Below, piece after piece: positions 34,787-41,578 of a DNA stretch of 41,578 bases. Made by a program: the position numbers and the translations under genes. Position 1 is the first letter of the stretch, and every line of letters starts with the position of its first letter. Under the pieces are notes generated by a model. The model was not told the origin of the DNA. It was given only the letters and a program-made list of their open reading frames with translations, and ran no database searches. This stretch comes from Schlegelella_A sp036272325 (GTDB lineage: Bacteria; Pseudomonadota; Gammaproteobacteria; Burkholderiales; Burkholderiaceae_C): contig DATAYY010000088.1 in NCBI GenBank assembly GCA_036272325.1, positions 1 through 41,578 on the forward strand, written 5' to 3'.

Positions 34787-35500
34787 GTGAGGCTAAGAGA
34801 CTTCCAGGACGTGGCGGATTCCACCGACATGCAGACGCTTGAAACGCGTCTGGTACGGTTCGCCAATGAGCTCGGCTTCGGCATCATCTCCGGCGCTCTC
34901 ATCCTCGAACACGGAGCCGGACGAGTGAGCTCCATTCCTTTCGGAAATATTCCCGAAGCCTACAAGGCAACGTCCGAAAGCGACGCACGGGGCAAGCGTG
35001 ACCCGGTGATGCACCGTCTCAAGCGACTGTCGACTCCTTTCGTGTACGACCAGTCCACGTACGTCAACGAGGACGCCGCAGACATCTGGGAGGTGCAGGC
35101 GTTCTTCGGCTACAAGACCGGAATCGCGATGGCACTCCATCTGCCCGGGGGCAAGCACTTTCTCATGGGCGTCGACCGGGACGAGCCACTCCCAGGCGAC
35201 GAGATGCTGCTGACGCGGATGATGGCCGACCTGCAGTTGCTTGCGGTGCATGCACAGGAGACCACGATTCGCCTGCTCGTACCCGAATCGGTCGAGGTTC
35301 AATATCTACCGAGACTCACGGAACGAGAACTCGAGATATTGAGGTGGACGGCGGAAGGAAAAAGCGCTTGGGCGGTGGGCCAGATCCTGAGCATCAGCGA
35401 ACACAACGTGAAGTACCACATCAAGAGGATCTTGATGAAGCTGGCCGTCGGGTCCAAGCACCAGGCAGCAGCGAAGGCCAAGTCCCTCGGGCTCATCTAG
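34787..35500 (+). CDS. LuxR-family quorum-sensing-type regulator without a cognate synthase (LuxR solo)
   Basis: A 237-residue regulator with an N-terminal autoinducer-binding domain (about 5-165) and a C-terminal LuxR/GerE HTH (about 176-232: LTERELEILRWTAEGKSAWAVGQIL, continuing NVKYHIKRI). Of the residues conserved in TraR-type acyl-homoserine-lactone receptors, Y59, D72, P73 and G112 are present. The two tryptophans appear replaced by I55 and Y87, which may mean a different ligand. No luxI homologue is in the window. GTG 34787 gives the normal family length and has AAGGG upstream. Codons ending in A/T are more frequent than in nearby genes, suggesting acquisition by transfer. Confidence 0.85.
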   Translation: MRLRDFQDVADSTDMQTLETRLVRFANELGFGIISGALILEHGAGRVSSIPFGNIPEAYKATSESDARGKRDPVMHRLKRLSTPFVYDQSTYVNEDAADIWEVQAFFGYKTGIAMALHLPGGKHFLMGVDRDEPLPGDEMLLTRMMADLQLLAVHAQETTIRLLVPESVEVQYLPRLTERELEILRWTAEGKSAWAVGQILSISEHNVKYHIKRILMKLAVGSKHQAAAKAKSLGLI

Positions 35501-35863
35501 CACGACTTCCGACGGGAATCAAGTCTTCACTGGGGTAGTTCGCGCGCACAAGCACACGGTGATCAAATCCTCGAATCGAGTCGTTCGGCTCGTTTCCTGG
35601 AGATTCCAATGTTTGCGCTCATCTTCGAGGTGTTGTTTGGAATTCCCGGCAGCGGGGGCTTCTAGACGACTTGAGCCCGCGGCGGTCGGACGATCTCGGC
35701 CGCGTCGTTCCAAGCCCGACCCGGGCTGCATCGCATCGGCCGTTGGGACTGCAGCGTTCGGCGCTTGGCGTACTCCAGGTGATCGCGCTCCGTCCCGTCG
35801 GACCAGCGACAACGATGGTCGGGTTTACACCGACGCTCGTAGCGCGCCGGGAGACGGTGAATC
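35501..35863. other. 363-base stretch without a recognisable gene
   Basis: Between the luxR gene and the next credible start I find no frame on either strand with a plausible protein: the open frames are Arg/Ser-rich or lack a ribosome site. The base composition shifts from AT-richer (left) to GC-rich (right) within it. It holds one weak terminator-like hairpin and may be degraded coding sequence at the edge of an acquired segment. Confidence 0.5.
35577..35595 (+). terminator. Weak terminator-like hairpin after luxR
   Basis: CGAGTC and GGCTCG pair (one G-U) around a GTTC loop, followed by TTT. It lies 77 bases past the luxR stop. The stem is short, so this is a tentative call. Confidence 0.3.
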
Positions 35864-36133
35864 GTGGAAGTCATCACCTCTGAAAGCAGGTTCTGGGATG
35901 CCTGCCGGTGCGCCCCGCTCGTCATCGGCTACGTGACCGACTTGCTCGGGGTCGAGGCGACGCGCTGGGAGTTCGGCAAGGCGATCGTCCGAAACGGACA
36001 CGTCTCGACCCTGTTCGTGTCCAACGCGGTCCCAGGCGAAGACGCCCTGGAGCTGTGGGTGAGTGCCAGACACCAGGGCCCGCACGGCTGGACCTTGCAG
36101 CACAGCGAGCTCCCGATTCGCTCCCGGGCATGA
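35864..36133 (+). CDS. Small protein, unknown, coupled to the next gene
   Basis: An 89-residue frame from GTG 35864. It has no signal peptide; residues 15-40 contain two Cys and a mixed alpha/beta pattern, and the end is basic (LPIRSRA). No family recognised. The case for it being real is that its TGA overlaps the ATG of the following frame (ATGA at 36130-36133), the coupling used by many real genes here. Codon third positions are GC-rich, unlike the luxR gene. Confidence 0.5.
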   Translation: MEVITSESRFWDACRCAPLVIGYVTDLLGVEATRWEFGKAIVRNGHVSTLFVSNAVPGEDALELWVSARHQGPHGWTLQHSELPIRSRA

Positions 36134-36363
36134 GAGACCGCCGCAAGGAAGTCCGCTCGCATACCCGCAGGCAGATGGTCAGCGTGGCGCTCGACCTCAG
36201 CTCGCTGGGCGCCGAGGAACTCGAGGAGGCGCTGGTCTACCTCTATGCCTCGAACCCCATGCGCTGGCAGGCGTTCATGGATGGCGCCGTCGAGCTCGTC
36301 CGGGCCGCCGCGACGGACCGCAGCGGCTTTCCCGACACGACGCAACCCGGCGATCACGTCTGA
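36130..36363 (+). CDS. Small basic/helical protein, unknown
   Basis: A 77-residue protein starting MRDRRKEVRSHTRRQMVSVALDLS, with strongly basic first 15 residues, then two predicted helices (LGAEELEEALVYLYASNPMRWQ is the first) and an acidic end. The NPMRW stretch inside an otherwise helical protein is distinctive. It could be a small nucleic-acid-binding or regulatory protein, but no family is recognised. It forms a two-gene unit with the preceding frame. Confidence 0.5.
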   Translation: MRDRRKEVRSHTRRQMVSVALDLSSLGAEELEEALVYLYASNPMRWQAFMDGAVELVRAAATDRSGFPDTTQPGDHV

Positions 36364-36492
36364 GCTCGTGCGACTCGCCGCCTCCGCGGGGGCGCGCGGG
36401 TGCGGGCCATTCGTCGACCGCCGACGCCCGGCGCCCATGCTCGCTACGATGGCTGCAACCGACTCTCGGCGCGCGCGCGGCGCGCGAGTTCC

Positions 36493-37494
36493 ATGGACCT
36501 GCTCTCGCACTGGCTGTCCGACTACGGCCTGACGATCGTCTTCATCAACGTCCTGCTGGCGCAGCTCGGCCTACCGCTTCCTGCCTATCCGGTCCTGATC
36601 GCGACCGGCGCGATGAGTGCTCACGGCCAGCTGCCGGCACCTGCCCTCCTCGCGACCGCGATCGCGGCCTGTCTGGTCGCCGACCTGACGTGGTACGCCG
36701 GCGGAGCCCGCTACGGTGGAAAGATGATCCGCCAGGTCTGCCGCGTCTCGATCTCGCCCGACTCGTGCGTACGCCAAACCGAATCGCTGTTCGAGCGCTT
36801 TGGCGCACGCTCGCTCCTGGTCGCCAAGCTCATCCCGGGGTTCGGCGCCATCGCCACCGCGCTCTCGGGCGACATCCGGATGTCACTCGCGACCTTCCTC
36901 CTGTTCGATGCCGGCGGTGCGGCGCTGTACTGCGGGATCGGCATCGGCTTCGGCATGATCTTCGCGGACGCGGTCGGTCAGGCGGCGGCGTTGCTGGCGG
37001 CCATGGGCCGCACCGGCGTGCTGGTGATCGCCGCCGCGTTTGCCCTCTTCGTTGCCGCGAAATGGTGGCAGCGCCATCGGCTGATCAAGGAGCTGCGCAT
37101 GGCGCGCATCAGCGTCGACGATCTGCGGCGCCTGATCGACGGCGGCAGCTCACCGCTCATCGTCGACGTCCGCAGCGAAGGCGCGCGCCGGCGCGACGGT
37201 GCGATTCCGGGCGCGGTCCCCTGGCCCGCGGAGGCCAATGACGAGCGTTTCGCGCGCCTGCCGCGCGACGCCGAAGTCGTCGTCTATTGCGCCTGCCCGA
37301 ACGAGGTCTCGGCCGCCCGAGTCGCGCGCGCCCTGCACCTCGCCGGCTTCAAGCGAGTGCGTCCGCTGCAGGGCGGAATCGAGGCCTGGATCGACGCCGG
37401 CAATCCAGTCGCGCGCGCCGCCGACGGGCAGGCGACCGACACCGACGCGGCGATCTCGAGCGAGGCGGCGGCGGAAACGATGCGCGGCGCGTGA
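36493..37494 (+). CDS. DedA-family membrane protein fused to a rhodanese domain
   Basis: A 333-residue protein. Residues 1-205 are a DedA/SNARE-associated membrane domain with about five hydrophobic segments and the family FERFGARSLLVAKLIPGF motif carrying the functional Arg. After a short linker (RHRLIKELRMARISVDDLRRLI), residues about 218-310 form a cytoplasmic rhodanese domain: IVDVRSEGARRRDGAIPGA and the active loop YCACPNEVSAARVA with the catalytic Cys. DedA proteins are linked to lipid scrambling and envelope homeostasis; what the rhodanese half adds is not established. ATG 36493 is chosen by the start of the first helix. Confidence 0.88.
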   Translation: MDLLSHWLSDYGLTIVFINVLLAQLGLPLPAYPVLIATGAMSAHGQLPAPALLATAIAACLVADLTWYAGGARYGGKMIRQVCRVSISPDSCVRQTESLFERFGARSLLVAKLIPGFGAIATALSGDIRMSLATFLLFDAGGAALYCGIGIGFGMIFADAVGQAAALLAAMGRTGVLVIAAAFALFVAAKWWQRHRLIKELRMARISVDDLRRLIDGGSSPLIVDVRSEGARRRDGAIPGAVPWPAEANDERFARLPRDAEVVVYCACPNEVSAARVARALHLAGFKRVRPLQGGIEAWIDAGNPVARAADGQATDTDAAISSEAAAETMRGA

Positions 37495-37515
37495 GCCCGT
37501 CCGCAAGAGCGCCGC

Positions 37516-38040
37516 TTACATGCTCGCCAGCATGAACACGCCGTCGCCGCCGTAGGGCGCGTAGACCCCGCCCTCGTCGGCACCGATGCCGGCCGCGAGC
37601 GCCGGCAGGATGCGATCGACGCACGTTTCGCGCGAGATGATCTCGAGCTTGCGCTCGACGACGGCGAACGATTCCGTCCAGCGACGGCCGTCGTCGGCGA
37701 GGAAGCCGCCGTCGATCCAGGCCACATCCGCACGGCCGCCCGCGGAGCCACGATGCGCTTCGATCCTCGACAGGCAGCGCCGGAAGAATGCCAGCTCGTC
37801 GTCGGACCACGACGTCCGTTGCCGCCTTGCGCCGGTGACCGTTGCCAACGGCACGTACGCGAACGTCTGCCGGAACCTGGCGTCGAAGTTGGAGAAGTCA
37901 GGTGCGACCACGACCATCTTCGCCGGGAAGGCGACGAAGCGCTTCCTGAACTCGGCGAGCCCCTGCCTGCGCTCGAACAACTGCCAGTGCTCCGAGGTCC
38001 AGCGCAAGAACAGCCACCGCCTGGCGACGACGCCGGTCAT
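37516..38040 (-). CDS. Protein of unknown function
   Basis: A 174-residue soluble protein from ATG 38040 (ATG 38085 would add 15 low-complexity residues). It has a mixed pattern with several Trp and Phe (WLFLRWTSEHWQLFERR; FDARFRQTFAYVPL) and a helical middle (SDDELAFFRRCLSRIEAHRG). It ends in a Gly-rich sheet-like segment (GGVYAPYGGDGVFMLASM). No signal peptide and no family recognised. It converges on the DedA-rhodanese gene and diverges from the aldehyde dehydrogenase gene. Confidence 0.65.
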   Translation of the reverse strand: MTGVVARRWLFLRWTSEHWQLFERRQGLAEFRKRFVAFPAKMVVVAPDFSNFDARFRQTFAYVPLATVTGARRQRTSWSDDELAFFRRCLSRIEAHRGSAGGRADVAWIDGGFLADDGRRWTESFAVVERKLEIISRETCVDRILPALAAGIGADEGGVYAPYGGDGVFMLASM

Positions 38041-38247
38041 CACTGCGATGGTTGGTGGCGGGGATGCTGGTGAGATCGGTTTCATTGCCGGGGCCGGCGC
38101 GATTGTCGGTCGTCGCCCGCCGACCAGGCCCGGGCCCTCGAAGCGCTCCCGGAAGGGACATCGACACCGCGCCGCGCCGCCCGCCACGATCGGTGTAGCG
38201 TCGCTTTCCCCCAACAGATCCCATTCCCGGGATTGCGGAGCGATGCG

Positions 38248-39639
38248 ATGAGCGACCGCAACGAGCGACCGGTCTTCACGACCACGAACCCGGCCACGCT
38301 CGAGCCAGGCAAGACGTACCAAGGGCATGGCGGCGACGATGCGGCGCGCCGGGTCCGACTGGCGGCCGCCGCCCAGCACCACTGGCGCCGCGTCGGAATC
38401 GACGAACGGGCCCCGCACATGCGGAAGGCCGCGGCCGTTCTGCGCTCGCGCCGCACCGAGTTCGCTGCCCTGATGACCGATGAGATGGGCAAGCCCGTCA
38501 CCGACGGCCTCGCCGAGGTTGAAAAGTGCGCCACGGCGTGCGAGCACTTCGCCGCGCAGGCCGGACGCTATCTCGCCCGCGAGGACGTCGCGATCGAGGG
38601 CGCGAAGGCATTCGTCACGTTCAACCCGCTCGGCGTCGTCCTCGCCGTGATGCCCTGGAACTTCCCGTTCTGGCAGGTCTTCCGCTTCGCCGCGCCGGCG
38701 CTGATGGCGGGCAACGGGGGCATCCTCAAGCACGCGAGCAACGTCCCCGGCTGCGCGCTCGCGATCGAGTCGGTGTTTCGCGACGCCGGCTTTCCCGAGC
38801 ATCTCTTCGCCTCCGCGCTCGTCAGGGGCGAGGCAGTCCGGCCGTTGATCGAGGATGCCGGCGTCGCTGCCGTGACGCTGACGGGAAGCGTCGCCGCAGG
38901 CCGAAGCGTCGCGGCGGTTGCCGGCGGGGCATTGAAGAAGTGCGTCCTCGAGCTCGGTGGCGCCGACGCGTACGTGATCCTGGAAGACGCCGACATCGCC
39001 AGCGCAGCCAAGGTCTGCGCCGCAGCACGCATGGTCAACGGCGGCCAGAGCTGCATCGCCGGCAAGCGCTTCGTCGTCGTTCGCGCCGTGCGCGAGGCGT
39101 TCGAGGAAGCACTCGTCGAGGCGATGCGCGGCTACGTACCGGGCGATCCGCGCGATCCCGCGACGCGGCTCGGGCCGATGCAGAGCGTCGCCGCGCGCGA
39201 CCAGATCCACGCCCAGGTCGAGGCGAGCATTCGCGCCGGGGCGAGACTGCTGCTCGGCGGCGTCGTTCCCGAGCGCCGCGGCGCCTGGTACCCGGCGACG
39301 GTGCTCGCCGACGTCGTCGCCGGCCAGCCAGCGCACGACGACGAGGTGTTCGGCCCGGTCGCAGCGATCGTCGAGGCGAGCGACGAGGCCGACGCGATCG
39401 CGATCGCCAACGCGAGCGAGTTCGGCCTCGGCTCCGCGGTGCTGACGCGCGACCGCGGGCGCGGCGAGCGCATCGCCGCCGACGAGCTCGATGCCGGGCT
39501 CGCCTTCGTCAACGACAACGTCCGTTCCGACCCGCGACTGCCGTTCGGCGGCGTCAAGCACTCGGGATTCGGTCGCGAGTGCGCGGGCTTCGGAATTCGC
39601 GAATTCGTCAACGTCAAGTCGGTGTTCGTCAAGACCTGA
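38248..39639 (+). CDS. NAD(P)-dependent aldehyde dehydrogenase, succinate-semialdehyde type
   Basis: A 463-residue enzyme. PWNFPFWQVFRFAAPALMAGN is the cofactor entry, E235 (LELGG) the general base and C269 (GGQSCIA) the nucleophile; PFGGVKHSGFGRE closes the site. The LMAGNGGILKHASNVPG wording is typical of the short SSADH group (Sad/GabD2-like). The likely reaction is oxidation of succinate semialdehyde or a similar aldehyde to the acid. Start ATG 38248 gives the standard length. No aminotransferase is adjacent, so a GABA pathway cannot be inferred from context. Confidence 0.88.
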   Translation: MSDRNERPVFTTTNPATLEPGKTYQGHGGDDAARRVRLAAAAQHHWRRVGIDERAPHMRKAAAVLRSRRTEFAALMTDEMGKPVTDGLAEVEKCATACEHFAAQAGRYLAREDVAIEGAKAFVTFNPLGVVLAVMPWNFPFWQVFRFAAPALMAGNGGILKHASNVPGCALAIESVFRDAGFPEHLFASALVRGEAVRPLIEDAGVAAVTLTGSVAAGRSVAAVAGGALKKCVLELGGADAYVILEDADIASAAKVCAAARMVNGGQSCIAGKRFVVVRAVREAFEEALVEAMRGYVPGDPRDPATRLGPMQSVAARDQIHAQVEASIRAGARLLLGGVVPERRGAWYPATVLADVVAGQPAHDDEVFGPVAAIVEASDEADAIAIANASEFGLGSAVLTRDRGRGERIAADELDAGLAFVNDNVRSDPRLPFGGVKHSGFGRECAGFGIREFVNVKSVFVKT

Positions 39640-39645
39640 GGCACG

Positions 39646-39664
39646 GCGCGTCCTCAGGACGTGC
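39646..39664. terminator. Hairpin between the aldehyde dehydrogenase and AraC genes
   Basis: GCGCGTCC and GGACGTGC pair (8 bp, one G-U) around TCA, 6 bases after the aldehyde dehydrogenase stop and 19 before the convergent AraC stop. No T-run; possible bidirectional terminator. Confidence 0.35.
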
Positions 39665-39683
39665 AGCGCCGGACCGCGCTGCC

Positions 39684-40613
39684 TCAGCGGTCGCGCGCCG
39701 CTGAAGCGCGCGCTGTCAGCGAAGGCAGTTCACCGAACAGTTGCTTGTAGTTGCCGGCGAAGTGCCCCAGGTGGTCGAAGCCGGCGTCGACAGCGGCGGT
39801 CGAGACGCTCAACTCTCCGGCGGATGTGGCCATGAGGCGGCGCCGCACCGCGTTCAGGCGAATGTTGCGCATGTAGACGACCGGAGGCGCCCCCGTCACG
39901 CGATTGAAGCTGTTCTGCAGCGTCCGGCGGCTCGTTCGAAGGCGGTGGCAAAGATCGTCGATCTGCACCGGCTGCTCGACATCGCGCGCGAAGGCGATCT
40001 GATGGGACTCTTTCACCAGTCGCGCGGCAGCGATGCTCGACTCGCGCTGCGGTCGAACGGCCGGCGCGACCGCCAGGACGTTCCGCGCTGCGTGCATCAG
40101 CTCGCTGGCACCTCGCGCGGACGGTGCAGAGAGCTGTTCCCGAACCTGTTCGACGAGTGTCCTCAGCGCACCGGTGCGCGGCCGGATCACGACACCCGCC
40201 ATCGCACGGTAGACGTCTGCCGGCGCCTGCGAAGCATCGAGGAATTCGAAGAACGAACTCGCCCCGAAGGTGACGGAAAGCAGCTCGACGCCGGCGGGCC
40301 TCTGGATCTCGAACTCCTGACCGTCGCGAAGGACGAGAACGTCCTCGACGCCGAGCTCCCGGCCCTGCACCCGGACCACGCCCGCGGCTTCCTTCCCGAG
40401 CATCGCGAAGCACAGCTGCCCATGAGGAAGGCTCCCCTGCTGCACCACCCGTTCGCTGATCCACTTGCGAAAGACATGCACGCCGTTGCCCGACCACTCG
40501 AGCAGCGCGCTGCGCATGAGCCCCGGAGTCATCTGCAGGTATCTCTGATTCCACTCGGGAGCCGAAGCACCGCCGACGTGGAAATCGGGAAAGGCAACGA
40601 GTTGCGAGTTCAC
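39684..40613 (-). CDS. AraC-family transcriptional regulator
   Basis: A 309-residue regulator. The C-terminal third (about 205-300) is the double HTH: VQIDDLCHRLRTSRRTLQNSF in the first and VSTAAVDAGFDHLGHFAGNYKQLFG in the second. The N-terminal part starts with DFHVGGASAPEWNQRYLQMTPG, the opening seen in EutR-like AraC regulators, followed by a cupin-like sensor region. GTG 40613 is preferred: it precedes the conserved block and leaves a 63-base divergent gap. ATG 40718 would overlap the neighbouring lipoprotein gene by 42 bases. The target is unknown; the flanking dehydrogenase or lipoprotein are candidates. Confidence 0.85.
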   Translation of the reverse strand: MNSQLVAFPDFHVGGASAPEWNQRYLQMTPGLMRSALLEWSGNGVHVFRKWISERVVQQGSLPHGQLCFAMLGKEAAGVVRVQGRELGVEDVLVLRDGQEFEIQRPAGVELLSVTFGASSFFEFLDASQAPADVYRAMAGVVIRPRTGALRTLVEQVREQLSAPSARGASELMHAARNVLAVAPAVRPQRESSIAAARLVKESHQIAFARDVEQPVQIDDLCHRLRTSRRTLQNSFNRVTGAPPVVYMRNIRLNAVRRRLMATSAGELSVSTAAVDAGFDHLGHFAGNYKQLFGELPSLTARASAARDR

Positions 40614-40676
40614 CAGGGTCCTGGCTTGCCGATACGGGATAGCGCCGCTGCCGAGCTGAGGCGCAGACTCGATGCT

Positions 40677-41387
40677 ATGGAAACCAGATCGAGCCGGCAA
40701 CGACCCGGGTCGCCGCATGGCCTGCGCGCCGGCGTGCCGCTCGCCGCGTGGCTCGCCCTGGCCACGCTGCTGGTCGCTGCCTGCGCCAGCATCGATCGTT
40801 CGCGACCGGAAGGAGTCCCCATGTCACTCGAACAGACCAAAGAGGCATTGCGCGGCGAATGGGTCAGCATCGCTCCCGAGGTACGCCCCAGCGCGGCCAG
40901 GAACCCCGACGGGAGCCTGAAGCCGTTCTATCTGAAGCGCGCTTTCAAGTACCTGGACGACGACCGCTTCGAGTTGACCGTGCTGAACTCGGCTGATCCG
41001 AATGGCGCAGTGCCGATCACTCGAATTCTCATCCGCGGTCACATGCTGTGGCGGGGACCGCATCCGATTGCCGCCGGTGCCCAGAAGGTCGACTTCGTGG
41101 CGGACGAGGCCTACGAAGTCACGCCTCTCGTTCAGGGCTTCGCGGACTTGCTGAACCAGGTCGCCGGCAAGGGGTTCGGCAAGTGGGAGGTCGGCGGGAC
41201 CCAGAGCGTCTTCGGAAAGTCGTTCCCGCCGTTCGGGCTGACGGAAGGAAAGAATTTCATGGAGTTCGACCTCGTGTACCTGACGCGAGACCTGTTGTTC
41301 TGGGGGGCACGGAATGTCGACGGCCGCGGCTTCGACAAGGAGGAGAACCGGCCCACCAACCTGCAGATTCCGCTCGTCAGGAAGTGA
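40677..41387 (+). CDS. Putative lipoprotein of unknown function
   Basis: A 236-residue protein with an N-terminal signal: a basic start, a hydrophobic run (LAAWLALATLLVAAC) and a lipobox Cys at about residue 37. The long pre-signal part suggests a downstream start is possible. The mature part has a repeated beta-strand pattern (FKYLDDDRFELTVLNSADPNG; FMEFDLVYLTRDLLFWGARNVDG) like single-barrel lipid- or ligand-binding proteins, but no family is recognised. It diverges from the AraC gene and may be controlled by it. Confidence 0.68.
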   Translation: METRSSRQRPGSPHGLRAGVPLAAWLALATLLVAACASIDRSRPEGVPMSLEQTKEALRGEWVSIAPEVRPSAARNPDGSLKPFYLKRAFKYLDDDRFELTVLNSADPNGAVPITRILIRGHMLWRGPHPIAAGAQKVDFVADEAYEVTPLVQGFADLLNQVAGKGFGKWEVGGTQSVFGKSFPPFGLTEGKNFMEFDLVYLTRDLLFWGARNVDGRGFDKEENRPTNLQIPLVRK

Positions 41388-41419
41388 GACCGAGGACAGG
41401 CAGCATCCGCACGCCGGTC

Positions 41420-41578
41420 GTGGCCGAACGCCTGGGGCCGAGAACGGCCGATGGCGTTGAAGGCCGTCGCGCCCGCATCGGGCCAGCGTCGCCGACGCTC
41501 GACATCCGGCGCGTCGTTTCCGTGTCGAGCTGCTTGGTCGCCGTCGCGTTGTCGGCGCTGCTGCACGGCTGCGCGACC
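41420..41578 (+). CDS. Start of a possible second lipoprotein, cut by the right edge
   Basis: From GTG 41420 (or GTG 41522) a frame stays open to the window end and reads, in its last 19 codons, VSSCLVAVALSALLHGCAT: a hydrophobic run ending in a lipobox-like LHGC. If real it lies 32 bases after the preceding lipoprotein gene on the same strand. Only the signal region is visible, so nothing more can be said. Confidence 0.35.
   Translation, partial: MAERLGPRTADGVEGRRARIGPASPTLDIRRVVSVSSCLVAVALSALLHGCAT

Noticed and set aside
35501..35863. Remnant of an insertion sequence next to luxR
   Set aside because: No terminal inverted repeats, target duplication or transposase-like motif could be found on either strand.
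39593..39606. Perfect palindrome GAATTCGCGAATTC
   Set aside because: It lies inside the aldehyde dehydrogenase coding sequence (GIREFVN region) and follows from codon choice; nothing suggests an operator.

Overview
The window is GC-rich, tightly packed bacterial chromosome. It looks betaproteobacterial, probably Burkholderiales: sdhC-sdhD-sdhA-sdhB diverges from mdh, there is a ureDAB-C-EFG block, a DedA-rhodanese fusion and Ni-type glyoxalase I, and starts are often coupled by 4-base ATGA overlaps. This assignment comes from gene content and protein style, not from a database search. I see no rRNA, tRNA, CRISPR array, phage or intact insertion sequence.

Layout. 1-7 kb: complex II genes on the minus strand (sdhB cut by the left edge), diverging from malate dehydrogenase; then a secreted protein of unknown role, serC, and a VapBC-type toxin-antitoxin pair with a clear promoter-operator. 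7-10 kb: the large AcnA-type aconitase. With sdh and mdh, this makes the left end a TCA-cycle neighbourhood. 10-19 kb: small units, namely a BamE-like lipoprotein, a metallo-beta-lactamase-fold hydrolase coupled to an SDR, a MarR/MFS pair diverging from a thioesterase-glyoxalase I pair over a perfect palindrome, KDPG aldolase with an OmpA-like membrane protein, ChaC, a MocA-like nucleotidyltransferase, pdxH, a cupin and a YdcF-type protein. 19.9-25.5 kb: the urease operon ureD-ureA-(small membrane protein)-ureB-ureC-ureE-ureF-ureG. 25.6-27.3 kb: two small proteins and a GAF/winged-helix regulator broken by a one-base frameshift.

27.3-33.1 kb: a minus-strand operon of seven genes, dgoK-dgoA-OmpA-like lipoprotein-ltnD-otnK-otnC-otnI. 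It joins the four-carbon acid-sugar (threonate/erythronate type) pathway to 2-keto-3-deoxygalactonate breakdown. 33.1-34.2 kb: a LexA-like box in front of a 70-residue orphan protein, then a ureidoglycolate-lyase-like cupin. 34.2-36.4 kb: an AT-richer accessory islet with a possible RsaM-like protein diverging from a LuxR solo, a 363-base stretch without a recognisable gene, and two overlapping tiny genes. 36.5-41.6 kb: DedA-rhodanese, an unknown protein, an aldehyde dehydrogenase, an AraC regulator, a lipoprotein and the possible start of another lipoprotein at the right edge.

The points most worth a second look are the LexA-like box before an orphan small gene, the RsaM-like/LuxR pair without a synthase, the small His-containing membrane protein inside the urease operon, the acid-sugar aldolase that lacks residues expected of its family, and the frameshifted GAF regulator.
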